Made by a program: the position numbers and the translations under genes. The notes below the pieces were generated by a model. That model was given only the letters and a program-made list of their open reading frames with translations, was not told the origin of the DNA and made no database searches. DNA of 23,384 nt from Candidatus Mediterraneibacter colneyensis (GTDB lineage Bacteria; Bacillota; Clostridia; Lachnospirales; Lachnospiraceae): NCBI GenBank assembly GCA_019114745.1, contig DXEY01000046.1:1-23384 (forward strand), in the 5' to 3' direction. The first letter of the stretch is position 1. Every line of letters starts with the position of its first letter. Shown here one piece after another: positions 1 to 7,384 of this stretch.

Positions 1-40
1 CGTATCTTCCCTGCATAAAACGTATGAATCTTTCTTTCAT
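1..40 (-). CDS. Start of an unidentified gene, cut off by the left edge
   Basis: An ATG at 40-38 opens a frame that stays open for 13 codons to the window edge (MKERFIRFMQGRY). An AGAAGGA ribosome binding site lies about nine bases upstream, and an alternative in-frame ATG sits at 46-44. The basic/aromatic opening (RFMxGRY) resembles, from memory only, the N-terminus of small conserved membrane or zinc-ribbon proteins of Lachnospiraceae. It follows the ABC transporter operon on the same strand about 125 bases after its last stop codon, so it may be co-transcribed or have its own promoter. A TTGACT hexamer just after that stop (149-154) is the best -35-like match but has no convincing -10. No function can be given. 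Confidence 0.55.
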   Translation of the reverse strand, partial: MKERFIRFMQGRY

Positions 41-165
41 TTTCATCCATCCTTCTGATATTCAGTCTGCCAGGCAGTCGCAGTTCTCTCTGCCCGCAGC
101 TTTTTTCAACTATGATACGGAATCTATTTTCCTCCGATTTCTCATCAAAGTCAATAAATTTCCTA

Positions 166-1074
166 TTAAATATTTAGAATATTATTACATATTTCTTCTG
201 AAATCAGGTACACGATCCGTGAATCATTGATCATAACATACCTGTTCCCATCTCCGTCTTCCGCTCCGATATACAGCATCATTGTCTGTTCTTCCTCATC
301 CAGGGTGTAAGTCACCTCGACAACTGTGCGCGACGTATCGTCTAACCCGTAGCCCGGCAGGTCTTCGTCTTCTACCGAATAGTCTGCCGCCTCCGACAGC
401 GTCACAGCCCCAAGGCCTCCTGCGACAGCCGCGATATCTTCTGTCTGATCTTCATTTTCGCTGTCATAAGTGGTCGTCACGCCGTCTGACGTGATCACCT
501 CCCGTACCAGATTCCCGCTTCCGATGCTGGGCCAGGTATCCAGTACAGCCAGATCTTCCAGAGCATAATTAAATGATTCGATCACCGTACCCGGCACGGT
601 ATATACGGTTCCGGTATCTCCCACTGTCACATAGTAGTCGTCTCCTGCCATATCCCCGAATTTGATCTGCACAGTGCCGCCCTCCACATCCGTATATTCA
701 ATCGTATATGTAGGTTCATCCAGTCCATAATCCGCCAGCGAGTCCCCGCCTTCCAGTTCACGGTCAGCCTCAATGGCGCCTGCTGCCCCGGCCATATCTT
801 CAGGATAACTCTGCTGGAGCGGGAAGTCTCTGTCCGGGGTGTAATACCACGTGTCGTCCTCCTTCTCAAACTCCAGCGCCCCATTTCCCACATCAAATTT
901 CAGCGATACGATATCCTCTGCCGCAGTATCTGTCACATAGATGCGGGCGGCTTCCTGCTCTTCTTCCTCCTTTTGCTCCTGTTCGCCGTTCCAGATCCGA
1001 AGCCCCGCATAGGCAAGGATCAGCGCAGCAAGTATGATGACCAGGATCAGGATTCCTCTCCGTCTCTTTTTCAT
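166..1074 (-). CDS. DUF4340 membrane-anchored protein of a Gld-type ABC transporter operon
   Basis: The 302-residue protein begins MKKRRRGILILV. It has a basic N-terminus, one membrane segment at about residues 7-27, an acidic stretch (EQEQKEEEEQE), and then an extracytoplasmic region. That region holds two related halves, each with a YGLD motif followed by beta-rich sequence (LADYGLDEPTYTIEY and LPGYGLDDTSRTVVEV), which is the look of the DUF4340 family. The start at 1074 is preferred over an in-frame ATG at 1095 because AGGAGG lies nine bases before it and because its ATG overlaps the stop of the upstream permease gene (ATGA), implying translational coupling. DUF4340 genes usually follow GldF/GldG-type genes. 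A role as an extracytoplasmic accessory subunit is inference; the substrate is unknown. Confidence 0.8.
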   Translation of the reverse strand: MKKRRRGILILVIILAALILAYAGLRIWNGEQEQKEEEEQEAARIYVTDTAAEDIVSLKFDVGNGALEFEKEDDTWYYTPDRDFPLQQSYPEDMAGAAGAIEADRELEGGDSLADYGLDEPTYTIEYTDVEGGTVQIKFGDMAGDDYYVTVGDTGTVYTVPGTVIESFNYALEDLAVLDTWPSIGSGNLVREVITSDGVTTTYDSENEDQTEDIAAVAGGLGAVTLSEAADYSVEDEDLPGYGLDDTSRTVVEVTYTLDEEEQTMMLYIGAEDGDGNRYVMINDSRIVYLISEEICNNILNI

Positions 1075-3437
1075 GCTTTTCTCCTCCTGAACCATACGAC
1101 AAATCCTCCGATCAGGATCACTGCCGGGATGCCGAAGATCACAAGGAAGCTGAACATTCCTGCATGCTGTACGGTATTATACTCTACGCCAAGGCTCTTT
1201 GCCTCGATCGAGAGATTCTGAACTCCCTCAAAGTTCGCTGTCACAGCGTTCATAAAGAGCTGGGTGTTCTCAAGCTGCGGGAATGTATCCGTGATCGACT
1301 GGTCGATCAGGCTGGCTGCCGAGATAACGGTAAGCCTGCTCTCTTCCGTCTCCTCAGCAGAAGTATCGGTTTCATCTGAGGAAGTATCGGTTTCGTCCGA
1401 CGCAGTATCTTCTTCCTCACCGCTGCTGATCGTCTCAGTGGCTGTCGCGCCTAATACAAAGCTTCCCTGGGACTGCGAATCTTCTGTCACCGCATATGCC
1501 TGGTCAGATGAGGACATAAATCCAGTCACTGCGATCGTATCCCGCCCGGGATCTGTAAGATTCATTCCATGCGCATTGGAAAGCAGTACCATCTGGGATG
1601 AGATACCTTCTGCCAGGTCTCCTGATACGGAAAGTTCCGGAAAGATATAGTAATAATTGCCCTGGTAGCACCGCGCCGGATCTGCGATATATCCTTCCGC
1701 CGGCTCAATGCCGTATTCCGCCAGGATGCCTGACAGGTTCGGAAGATCTGCGGCATTTGTATCTCCGAGCAGGATCATCACCTTGCCGCCGCCTGCCAGA
1801 TAATCTGAAAGCATCTGGGCTTCCTCTTCTGATATGTCTGTCGTCGACGCGTACATAAGCAGCAGGTCACAGTCCTCCGGGATCGACGTCGTCATCAGGA
1901 GATTTACCTCTGACAGCGTATAGCTGCTCTTCTCCATCAGGTCTGTAACTGTCGTGGACAGGCTTCCTTCCCCATGGCCTGTTGTCTGATAAATTGTCCG
2001 TTCCACATCGTTCGTCACATAATTTACAGCGCTCGTAAGCTGTCCTTCCCCGTCAAACTCTGTATAAGATTCCGTTCCATAGTAATAATAGGAATACTCA
2101 TCCATGACAAGGATATCACTGAACGCCACCGTCGTCGTTTTCCCGGTGTCCGCACAGGATATCACGATCGTATCTTCACTGGCTTCATATTCTGTAAGAG
2201 CTGACGGATGCAGCACCGGATCGATCCACTCTACGCTGATCTTATCGGAAAGCGCAGCATATCTGCTCAGAAATGTAGTAATCCGCTCATCTGTCTCGTC
2301 GCGGACCGCAAGGACTGTCATATCCACTTCCTTGTCAAGGCTGTCTAAAAGTTCCGTTGTTGTGTCTGAGATCTCGTAGATCTTCGTACTGCTCACGTCG
2401 ATGCTCCGGTAAGCTTCAGGTATCTGTCCTACGATCAGATTAAAGACAATCACGACTGCGATCACAAGGACTGTCACGCCCACGCTGTAAGAGCCGTGCC
2501 GGGTTCCGGAGGTGTGGAACAGATTCTTTATATTCTTTACACTGTTTATTTTCTTCTCTGCTCTGCCCTCCTGACTCCAGCGCCTTTTCTGGACCGACTG
2601 CACTGTAAGGAATACAAATACAGCGATAACCGACAGATACAATGCAATGCCGGTCATATCCACGATGCTGTTGATGGTAATATCCGTAAATACATTGGCA
2701 AGCGCCAGCCTCCCCAGCAGATTGGCCAACAGGTTCTCATATACTTCTGACTTTACAAAATAGGTAATGATGGTTGCTGCGGCGCCGATCACTTCCACTC
2801 CGCCGGCTATCACTGCATTCTCCGTCATGCGCCAGATATAAATTGCTGCCGCCGTCACCAGGATCAGGACGCACACCAGACCGCTCAGGGCATTGTCCGG
2901 AAGCATCGAGAGAATACCGTCCCACAGATACAGCACGAGAAGGACGCCGAATGTGCCGATATAGGCAATGATCTGGCTCTCCGTCAGAGATGAGATAAAC
3001 ATGCCGATCGCGGCATAAACGCACCCCAGAAGAAAGAACACGCCGATGGAAATATAATCTACCACAAGATATGCCGTCCCCTGGGACTTGATGATCAGCG
3101 GGAAGATACAGAATATCACATTCGGGATTGCGATCACCGTCACCATAGCAAGATATTTTCCCGCCGCTATCTTTCCCAGACTTACCGGAGCAATAAGGAG
3201 CAGCTGATCTGTTCTATTCTTCCGCTCCTCCGAAAAACTCCTCATGGTGATCAGCGGGATTCCAACGAGAAATACAATGATCGAACCCGACAGGGTATAC
3301 GAGAAATAAGGATAGCCCGCCGTCAGGTTGTACGCCATAAAATAAATCCCGGTAAATGCGACGAGAAATGCCACAAATACACAGCCCGCCATAGACTGAA
3401 AATAGGACTGCAGTTCTTTTTTATAAATTGCCAGCAT
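1071..3437 (-). CDS. Fused ABC-2 permease (GldF-like) and GldG-like protein
   Basis: The 788-residue protein joins two subunits. Residues 1-280 are an ABC-2 type permease with about six membrane segments, opening with the MLAIYKKELQSYF pattern of this family. A charged linker (about 283-312) leads to a membrane segment at 319-338 and a large extracytoplasmic GldG-type domain (about 345-755). A final membrane anchor at 762-783 is followed by RRRKA. Residues 673-699 are an acidic Ser/Thr/Glu/Asp-rich repeat insert. The start at 3437 has GGGAGGAGG upstream; an in-frame upstream start at 3479 lacks this. The gene overlaps the ATPase gene by 17 bases and the DUF4340 gene by 4 bases. In Bacteroidetes GldF and GldG support gliding; the Firmicute homologues have no settled role. 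Confidence 0.85.
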   Translation of the reverse strand: MLAIYKKELQSYFQSMAGCVFVAFLVAFTGIYFMAYNLTAGYPYFSYTLSGSIIVFLVGIPLITMRSFSEERKNRTDQLLLIAPVSLGKIAAGKYLAMVTVIAIPNVIFCIFPLIIKSQGTAYLVVDYISIGVFFLLGCVYAAIGMFISSLTESQIIAYIGTFGVLLVLYLWDGILSMLPDNALSGLVCVLILVTAAAIYIWRMTENAVIAGGVEVIGAAATIITYFVKSEVYENLLANLLGRLALANVFTDITINSIVDMTGIALYLSVIAVFVFLTVQSVQKRRWSQEGRAEKKINSVKNIKNLFHTSGTRHGSYSVGVTVLVIAVVIVFNLIVGQIPEAYRSIDVSSTKIYEISDTTTELLDSLDKEVDMTVLAVRDETDERITTFLSRYAALSDKISVEWIDPVLHPSALTEYEASEDTIVISCADTGKTTTVAFSDILVMDEYSYYYYGTESYTEFDGEGQLTSAVNYVTNDVERTIYQTTGHGEGSLSTTVTDLMEKSSYTLSEVNLLMTTSIPEDCDLLLMYASTTDISEEEAQMLSDYLAGGGKVMILLGDTNAADLPNLSGILAEYGIEPAEGYIADPARCYQGNYYYIFPELSVSGDLAEGISSQMVLLSNAHGMNLTDPGRDTIAVTGFMSSSDQAYAVTEDSQSQGSFVLGATATETISSGEEEDTASDETDTSSDETDTSAEETEESRLTVISAASLIDQSITDTFPQLENTQLFMNAVTANFEGVQNLSIEAKSLGVEYNTVQHAGMFSFLVIFGIPAVILIGGFVVWFRRRKA
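1360..1411. repeat. 21-bp in-frame tandem repeat in the permease-GldG gene
   Basis: Two 21-base copies (1360-1380 and 1381-1401) share GAAGTATCGGTTTC and differ at a few positions; a partial third copy follows at 1402-1411. Because the unit is seven codons, changes in copy number keep frame. It encodes the acidic SDETDTS-type insert near residues 680-695 of the fused protein. Confidence 0.85.
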
Positions 3438-4419
3438 CGTTTCCAACCTCCTCCCACTTCGTCTTTCCGGCAAAAGCATCCGGAACCTTGTCGCTCTGCG
3501 TCAGTTCCATAAATACATCTTCCAGAGTCGTTCCCGATGTTTTGAGAGTCAGAAGAGGCGCTTTAGACGCTGCAAACGCCATAAAGACTCTTTCCCGTAT
3601 GTCTTCTCCCTTTTTCTCCGTAATGGCGGCGCGGGTCACTCCCTCGCCTGTAGCCTGGGTCTCGATCCGCTCGATCCCGGGTACGTGTTTCAGTATGAGT
3701 CGTATTTCAGAGGGATCCGCCTGTGTCTCGATCTCGACTACATTATGCTCGCCCAGTTTTTTCTCCAGATTCTCCGGGGTGTCGCTTGCCACCAGGCGTC
3801 CCTTTGAGATGATCAGGATATAATCGCAGACTTCCCGCACTTCCGCCAGAATGTGGGAACTCAGTATGACTGTATGACGCTTTGACAGCCTGCGGATCAG
3901 CTCTCTGATCTCTATGATCTGCTTGGGATCAAGACCCACGCTCGGCTCATCCAGTATGATGATCTCCGGAAATCCCAGCACAGCCTGGGCAAGACCTACC
4001 CTCTGCCGGTATCCCTTTGAGAGATTCCCGATCAGCCGGCGCTCCACTTCCTGTATCCTGACCATTTTCTCCACTTCCGTGATCTCTCCCTCTCTTTTTT
4101 CGCGCGTGATCCCCTTTAATTCTGCGGCAAACCTGAGATACTCCCTCACCGTCATATCCATATAGAGAGGAGGCTGTTCCGGCAGATACCCGATGTGCCG
4201 TTTCGCCTCCTCCGGTTCCTTCAGGATATCGTGTCCTGCGATGAGCACCTCGCCCTCTGTCGCTCCCAGATAGCCTGTCATAATGTTCATTGTCGTCGAT
4301 TTTCCGGCGCCGTTTGGACCTAAAAAGCCATAGATCCGCCCGGGTTCAATTTTAAAATCCAGGTGGTCTACGGCCGTATGAGTCCCATATTTCTTTACCA
4401 GATTCCTCACTTCAATCAA
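3421..4419 (-). CDS. ABC transporter ATP-binding protein, GldA-like
   Basis: The 332-residue ATPase has a complete nucleotide-binding domain: Walker A GPNGAGKST (34-42), Q-loop Gln82, signature LSKGYRQR (133-140), Walker B IIILDEPS with Asp157/Glu158, and the H-loop His189. About 100 C-terminal residues form an extra domain usual for ABC-2 exporter ATPases of the GldA/CcmA type. The start is a TTG at 4419, with AGGAGGG eight bases upstream. An ATG at 4424 is in another frame and runs into TGA after one codon. The gene is first in the operon with the permease-GldG fusion and DUF4340 genes, so it should energise that complex at the inner face of the membrane. The transported substrate cannot be read from the sequence. 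Confidence 0.92.
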   Translation of the reverse strand: MIEVRNLVKKYGTHTAVDHLDFKIEPGRIYGFLGPNGAGKSTTMNIMTGYLGATEGEVLIAGHDILKEPEEAKRHIGYLPEQPPLYMDMTVREYLRFAAELKGITREKREGEITEVEKMVRIQEVERRLIGNLSKGYRQRVGLAQAVLGFPEIIILDEPSVGLDPKQIIEIRELIRRLSKRHTVILSSHILAEVREVCDYILIISKGRLVASDTPENLEKKLGEHNVVEIETQADPSEIRLILKHVPGIERIETQATGEGVTRAAITEKKGEDIRERVFMAFAASKAPLLTLKTSGTTLEDVFMELTQSDKVPDAFAGKTKWEEVGNDAGNL

Positions 4420-4484
4420 GGCATTACCCTCCTAAACATATATTGCATGTTTAAAACGGTATCAAAATTGTGTGAAGGTTCTGT

Positions 4485-4513
4485 GTTATAAATGTGATAA
4501 ACAAATGTCACAT
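4485..4513 (-). promoter_or_regulatory. 22-bp dyad overlapping a possible promoter of the ABC operon
   Basis: Positions 4492-4513 form a dyad with outer arms ATGTGA and TCACAT (8-base arms with one mismatch, 6-base centre). On the minus strand GTGACA (4506-4511) and TATAAC (4485-4490) could serve as -35 and -10 elements, although their 15-base spacing is short; this would give a leader of about 60 bases. The arms would cover the -35 and spacer, as an operator would. The spacing between the TGTGA arms is ten bases, not the six of a CRP/FNR box. It could also be a weak hairpin after the DUF3343 gene, but no T-run follows. Confidence 0.35.
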
Positions 4514-4525
4514 CTGCGGAATCTG

Positions 4526-4762
4526 TCAGATCATGCACTCGTGCAGGTCTTCCTGTTCGATCCCATGCTGAGACATGATCTCAAGCAGACTTTCCCGCCG
4601 GTCAGGCGGCGCGCACCATGCGAGCCCGCACCCTGCCGAGATCTCCCGCGGGACAGGGATCAGCCTGCCGGGGACCCCGCTCTCCCGGCAGGCTTTCTCC
4701 ATCGCCATTGCGTCTGCTGTCGTATGAAAGGTAATGACCAGTTTCTGTTCTTTCTTTCGCAT
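4526..4762 (-). CDS. DUF3343 protein, putative Se/S carrier-like
   Basis: This 78-residue protein matches the DUF3343 (putative selenium/sulfur carrier-like) pattern: a ferredoxin-like opening KLVITFHTTADAMAMEKACRESG followed by the hallmark SAGCGLAW. It has four cysteines (25, 45, 50 and 76), of which Cys45 in the GCG motif is the family-typical one; the other three may be lineage-specific. Comparative genomics has linked the family to selenium traits, and here it is the last gene of the unit cysteine desulfurase-yedE-tusA-like-DUF3343. Its ATG lies 15 bases after the stop of the TusA-like gene with a modest GAAGGGAT ribosome binding site. A role in carrying Se or S between the desulfurase and SelD is inference. 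Confidence 0.82.
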   Translation of the reverse strand: MRKKEQKLVITFHTTADAMAMEKACRESGVPGRLIPVPREISAGCGLAWCAPPDRRESLLEIMSQHGIEQEDLHECMI

Positions 4763-4777
4763 ATCCCTTCGTCCAGT

Positions 4778-4981
4778 CTACTCGATCACCACAGCAAAAC
4801 CGTCGTCAATTGCTGTAGATGTCGCCTTTCTGCCATGATCCCTGGCATATTTCTCCACATTCATCCGCTGATGCGGCTCTGTCACCAGCACCCGCACCGG
4901 ATCTTTTCCGCTCTTTAATGCATCCTCAGTGAGCATCACAGGCTCCGGGCATGACAGCCCTCTTGCATCCACTTCTCTCAT
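4778..4981 (-). CDS. TusA-family sulfurtransferase-like protein, single domain
   Basis: The 67-residue protein is a complete TusA/SirA fold. It has the N-terminal motif MREVDARGLSCPEPV with the persulfide-carrying Cys11 in the CPxP signature, and a short alpha/beta core ending DDGFAVVIE. TusA proteins accept sulfur, or in this context possibly selenium, from a cysteine desulfurase and pass it on. It lies between yedE and the DUF3343 gene in the selenium locus and is a paralogue of the N-terminal domain of YedF (9408-10055), so the locus has two TusA-type carriers. An AGAGGG ribosome binding site lies six bases before the ATG. The family is clear; the selenium assignment rests on context. Confidence 0.88.
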   Translation of the reverse strand: MREVDARGLSCPEPVMLTEDALKSGKDPVRVLVTEPHQRMNVEKYARDHGRKATSTAIDDGFAVVIE

Positions 4982-5020
4982 AATTATCCCTCTTCTTTCT
5001 CCTGTTTTGGGGAAGGCGTC

Positions 5021-6118
5021 CTATCTGCCTTCGTTTCTCTTATTTCCAAATGCGACCACAAAGCATACGATGATGCATATTACGACCGCCGCTTTTCCAT
5101 TCACCGGCACTGCTCCCGCCACGATCTCCTGTGTCTCGGCATTTAAAGCCGTTCCGCTCGCTGCCAGCCCAAGGTTATGCGCCAGCGCCGCTCCGGCAAA
5201 CATACCGATGACCGTCACAGCCGAATCCGAAGATCCCTGCCCTGCAAGGATCAGCTGGCGCAGCGGACATCCTCCCGCCAGGACAGCCGCAAATCCTACC
5301 GCGTACATCCCGAGGATATTCCAGAGATGCTCGGAATGAGCGATCACTCCGGGCGTATCAAATGCAAGGACAAAATTCCCCGATGCGATATTATAGATCA
5401 GCATGACGACAAAAAAGCTGCCGATGATCGTGAGGAGATCAAAGTTCTTCATCAGGAGCACATCGCGGATGCTCCCGGCAAAGCACATTCTGGACTTCTG
5501 GGCGAATATCCCGAATACGAGGCCGCCGATCAGCGACAGGACGACCGGAGCGTGCATACTGCCCGGCCCGCTCTCACTGCTCTTGAGCAGTGTGGTCGCC
5601 AGTGCCAGCACCAGTACTCCGAGCATCAGAACCGGAAGGACGGCACCGCTCATACGGTTCGTCAGATGCGCCCGCCCCAGGCTGAACCCTTTTTTCAGGG
5701 CGATCACGCCCGTCCCCACGCCCAGGATAAATCCGATCAGAGCGATCCAGGCGTTCAGGTCTCCTGCGGACATACGGATGATCATGCGGAGCGGACATCC
5801 TAAAAATACGAGAGAACCGATGGCAAGGATCATCCCCAGGACAAAACGCACCGCAGGAGATGAACCTGCTGTAGACCGGTACTCCCTGGTCGCCGCAGAT
5901 ATGATAAACGCCCCGAGCACAAGCCCGATGATCTCCGGCCTTGCGTACTGCACAGTCTCTGCGGAGTGCATTCCCAGTGCTCCTGCAGTATCGCGGATAA
6001 AGCAGGCGATACAAAACGCCATATTGGCAGGATTGCCAAAGTATGCCAGGCATGCCGCCACAAGCCCGCACACAGCGCCGGCGAGAGCCAGCTTCTTCTT
6101 TGAATCAGATAAATTCAT
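5021..6118 (-). CDS. yedE: YedE-like selenium/sulfur membrane transporter
   Basis: The 365-residue, highly hydrophobic protein has about nine or ten membrane segments and an internal two-fold repeat. CIACFIRD (36-43) pairs with CFAGSIRD (212-219), and GCPLRM (107-112) pairs with GCPLRQ (283-288). Paired Cys motifs of this kind mark the YeeE/YedE family, where membrane-facing cysteines relay sulfur species (established for YeeE and thiosulfate). The subgroup next to selD and yedF is annotated as a selenium metabolism membrane protein. AGGAGG lies nine bases before the ATG at 6118. The gene sits between the cysteine desulfurase and TusA-like genes. Import of a reduced selenium or sulfur compound is the likely role; the actual substrate is not shown. 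Confidence 0.9.
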   Translation of the reverse strand: MNLSDSKKKLALAGAVCGLVAACLAYFGNPANMAFCIACFIRDTAGALGMHSAETVQYARPEIIGLVLGAFIISAATREYRSTAGSSPAVRFVLGMILAIGSLVFLGCPLRMIIRMSAGDLNAWIALIGFILGVGTGVIALKKGFSLGRAHLTNRMSGAVLPVLMLGVLVLALATTLLKSSESGPGSMHAPVVLSLIGGLVFGIFAQKSRMCFAGSIRDVLLMKNFDLLTIIGSFFVVMLIYNIASGNFVLAFDTPGVIAHSEHLWNILGMYAVGFAAVLAGGCPLRQLILAGQGSSDSAVTVIGMFAGAALAHNLGLAASGTALNAETQEIVAGAVPVNGKAAVVICIIVCFVVAFGNKRNEGR

Positions 6119-6149
6119 GTTACTTTTCCTCCTCTTTTCACGGCACCTC

Positions 6150-7286
6150 TCATTCCTGTGCCAGTTCCTTCACCGACCGGATCGCATAATCGACCTCTTC
6201 CTCCGTATTGTAATGCGAAAAGCTGAACCGCACGGCGCCCTGTTCCACTGTTCCCAGAGCCTTATGCATCAGAGGCGCGCAGTGCGCTCCGGGCCGTGTC
6301 ATGATCCCGTACTCCACATTCAGTTCGTCGCTCACTTCCGAAGAGTCATAGTCACGGATATTAAAGGAGACGATCGGGGCGCGCCTGTCGGTGTCAAAAT
6401 CCCCGTACACTTTAATACCCTCAATTGCGGAAATTCCCTCATAAAACCTGCGCATCAGAGACAGTTCTTTCTCCCGGATCACATCCAGCCCGGTCTCTTC
6501 CAGATAGCCGACTGCTGCCCCCAGACCCGCGATCCCGTGCCCGTTCAGCGTTCCTGCTTCCAGCGCAGTGGGCATCCGGGACGGATGGCGGGGATTATAA
6601 GTGTCGATCCCGCTCCCCCCTGAGAGCAGCGGCCGTATCTCCACACCGGAACGCACATACATGCCTCCCGTACCCTGTGGGCCCAGCAGGCTTTTATGCC
6701 CGGTAAAGCACAGCACATCGATCCCCATCCTGCTGACATCCACCGGCCATACGCCCGCGGTCTGGGAGGCATCCACGACCAGCAGGATCCCGTGCTTCTT
6801 ACAGATCTTTCCCACCCTGCCGGGATCGATCATATTGCCGGTCAGATTCGACGCATGGGTACAGACGACCGCTTTCGTATTTTCCCGGATCTCGCTCTCC
6901 AGCTCATCATATGAGATATTTCCTTTTTTATCACAGCCAAGGATCGTAAGCTCTGTGCCCTTCTCCTGACATTCATACAGGGGTCTCAGCACAGAATTAT
7001 GTTCCAGTACGGTGGTGATCACATGATCCCCGGGACAGAACAGCCCTTTGAGCGCAATGTTCAGGCTCTCGGTGGAATTTGCAGTAAACACGATCCGGGA
7101 AGGGGACTCCGCGTGGAAAAAGCGCGCAAGTTTCTCCCTCGTCTCATAGATGACCCGGGATGCGTCAAGGGAAGGCCCGCCTGCCCCTCTCCCGGCATTT
7201 CCCATCGTGTCAAACGCCCTCATCACCGCCGCCTTCACAGCGTCCGGTTTCTGAAGTGTCGTAGCCGCATTATCCATATAGATCAT
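6150..7286 (-). CDS. Cysteine desulfurase family protein of the selenium locus (class V aminotransferase)
   Basis: The 378-residue PLP enzyme starts MIYMDNAATT, the standard opening of the family. It has His96 (LEHNS), the PLP-binding Asp172 (VDASQTAG), the Schiff-base Lys198 (TGHKSLLG) and the catalytic Cys336 in RPGAHCAPL. The RxGxHCAP form is typical of the cysteine desulfurase-like family found beside selD, yedE and yedF in selenium loci. It would release S or Se from cysteine or selenocysteine as a Cys-bound persulfide or selenide. It is the first gene of the unit that continues with yedE, the TusA-like gene and DUF3343, starts 54 bases below a candidate promoter, and has AGAGGG six bases before its ATG. 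Preference for selenocysteine is inferred from context. Confidence 0.9.
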   Translation of the reverse strand: MIYMDNAATTLQKPDAVKAAVMRAFDTMGNAGRGAGGPSLDASRVIYETREKLARFFHAESPSRIVFTANSTESLNIALKGLFCPGDHVITTVLEHNSVLRPLYECQEKGTELTILGCDKKGNISYDELESEIRENTKAVVCTHASNLTGNMIDPGRVGKICKKHGILLVVDASQTAGVWPVDVSRMGIDVLCFTGHKSLLGPQGTGGMYVRSGVEIRPLLSGGSGIDTYNPRHPSRMPTALEAGTLNGHGIAGLGAAVGYLEETGLDVIREKELSLMRRFYEGISAIEGIKVYGDFDTDRRAPIVSFNIRDYDSSEVSDELNVEYGIMTRPGAHCAPLMHKALGTVEQGAVRFSFSHYNTEEEVDYAIRSVKELAQE

Positions 7287-7315
7287 AACTGCCCTCTTCC
7301 TTTCTTCACGCGTCC

Positions 7316-7334
7316 ATACCAGATCTTTCAGTAT
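7316..7334. promoter_or_regulatory. ATAC-N11-GTAT dyad in the leader of the desulfurase gene
   Basis: An inverted repeat ATAC (7316-7319) and GTAT (7331-7334) lies between the candidate -10 of the cysteine desulfurase promoter and its start codon. A second pair with the opposite polarity, GTAT (7348-7351) and ATAC (7367-7370), spans the promoter spacer. LysR-type regulators bind such interrupted dyads, and a lysR gene lies just upstream. The 11- and 15-base gaps differ from the usual 7-base gap between such arms, so this is a candidate only. Confidence 0.3.
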
Positions 7335-7346
7335 CCCGCTAAGATA

Positions 7347-7375
7347 AGTATAGGGCTCCCCAAAACATACGTCTA
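7347..7375 (-). promoter_or_regulatory. Candidate promoter of the cysteine desulfurase-yedE unit
   Basis: On the minus strand TAGACG (7370-7375) and TATACT (7347-7352) are separated by 17 bases, which would start transcription about 54 bases before the desulfurase ATG. They match the consensus at 4/6 and 5/6 positions. The elements resemble those of the yedF promoter (TGGACG-17-TATACT). A separate promoter is needed here because a strong terminator lies directly upstream. Confidence 0.5.
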
Positions 7376-7384
7376 ATCGAAAAC

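Noticed and set aside
61..115. Plus-strand terminator with the T-run near 101-106
   Set aside because: No plus-strand gene ends here and the only stem is five pairs with a twelve-base loop.
4437..4465. TTGATA-17-TATATG promoter for the ABC operon
   Set aside because: It would start transcription inside the ribosome binding site of the TTG-started ATPase gene, leaving no usable leader.
4471..4513. CRP/FNR box or strong terminator after the DUF3343 gene
   Set aside because: The TGTGA arms are ten bases apart instead of six, and the hairpin has a mismatch and no following T-run.
5403..6623. Long plus-strand open frame of 406 codons opposite yedE and the desulfurase gene
   Set aside because: It is antisense to two clear genes with complete motifs, has no recognisable domain and spans their junction. 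GC-rich third positions of the real genes explain the absence of stops.
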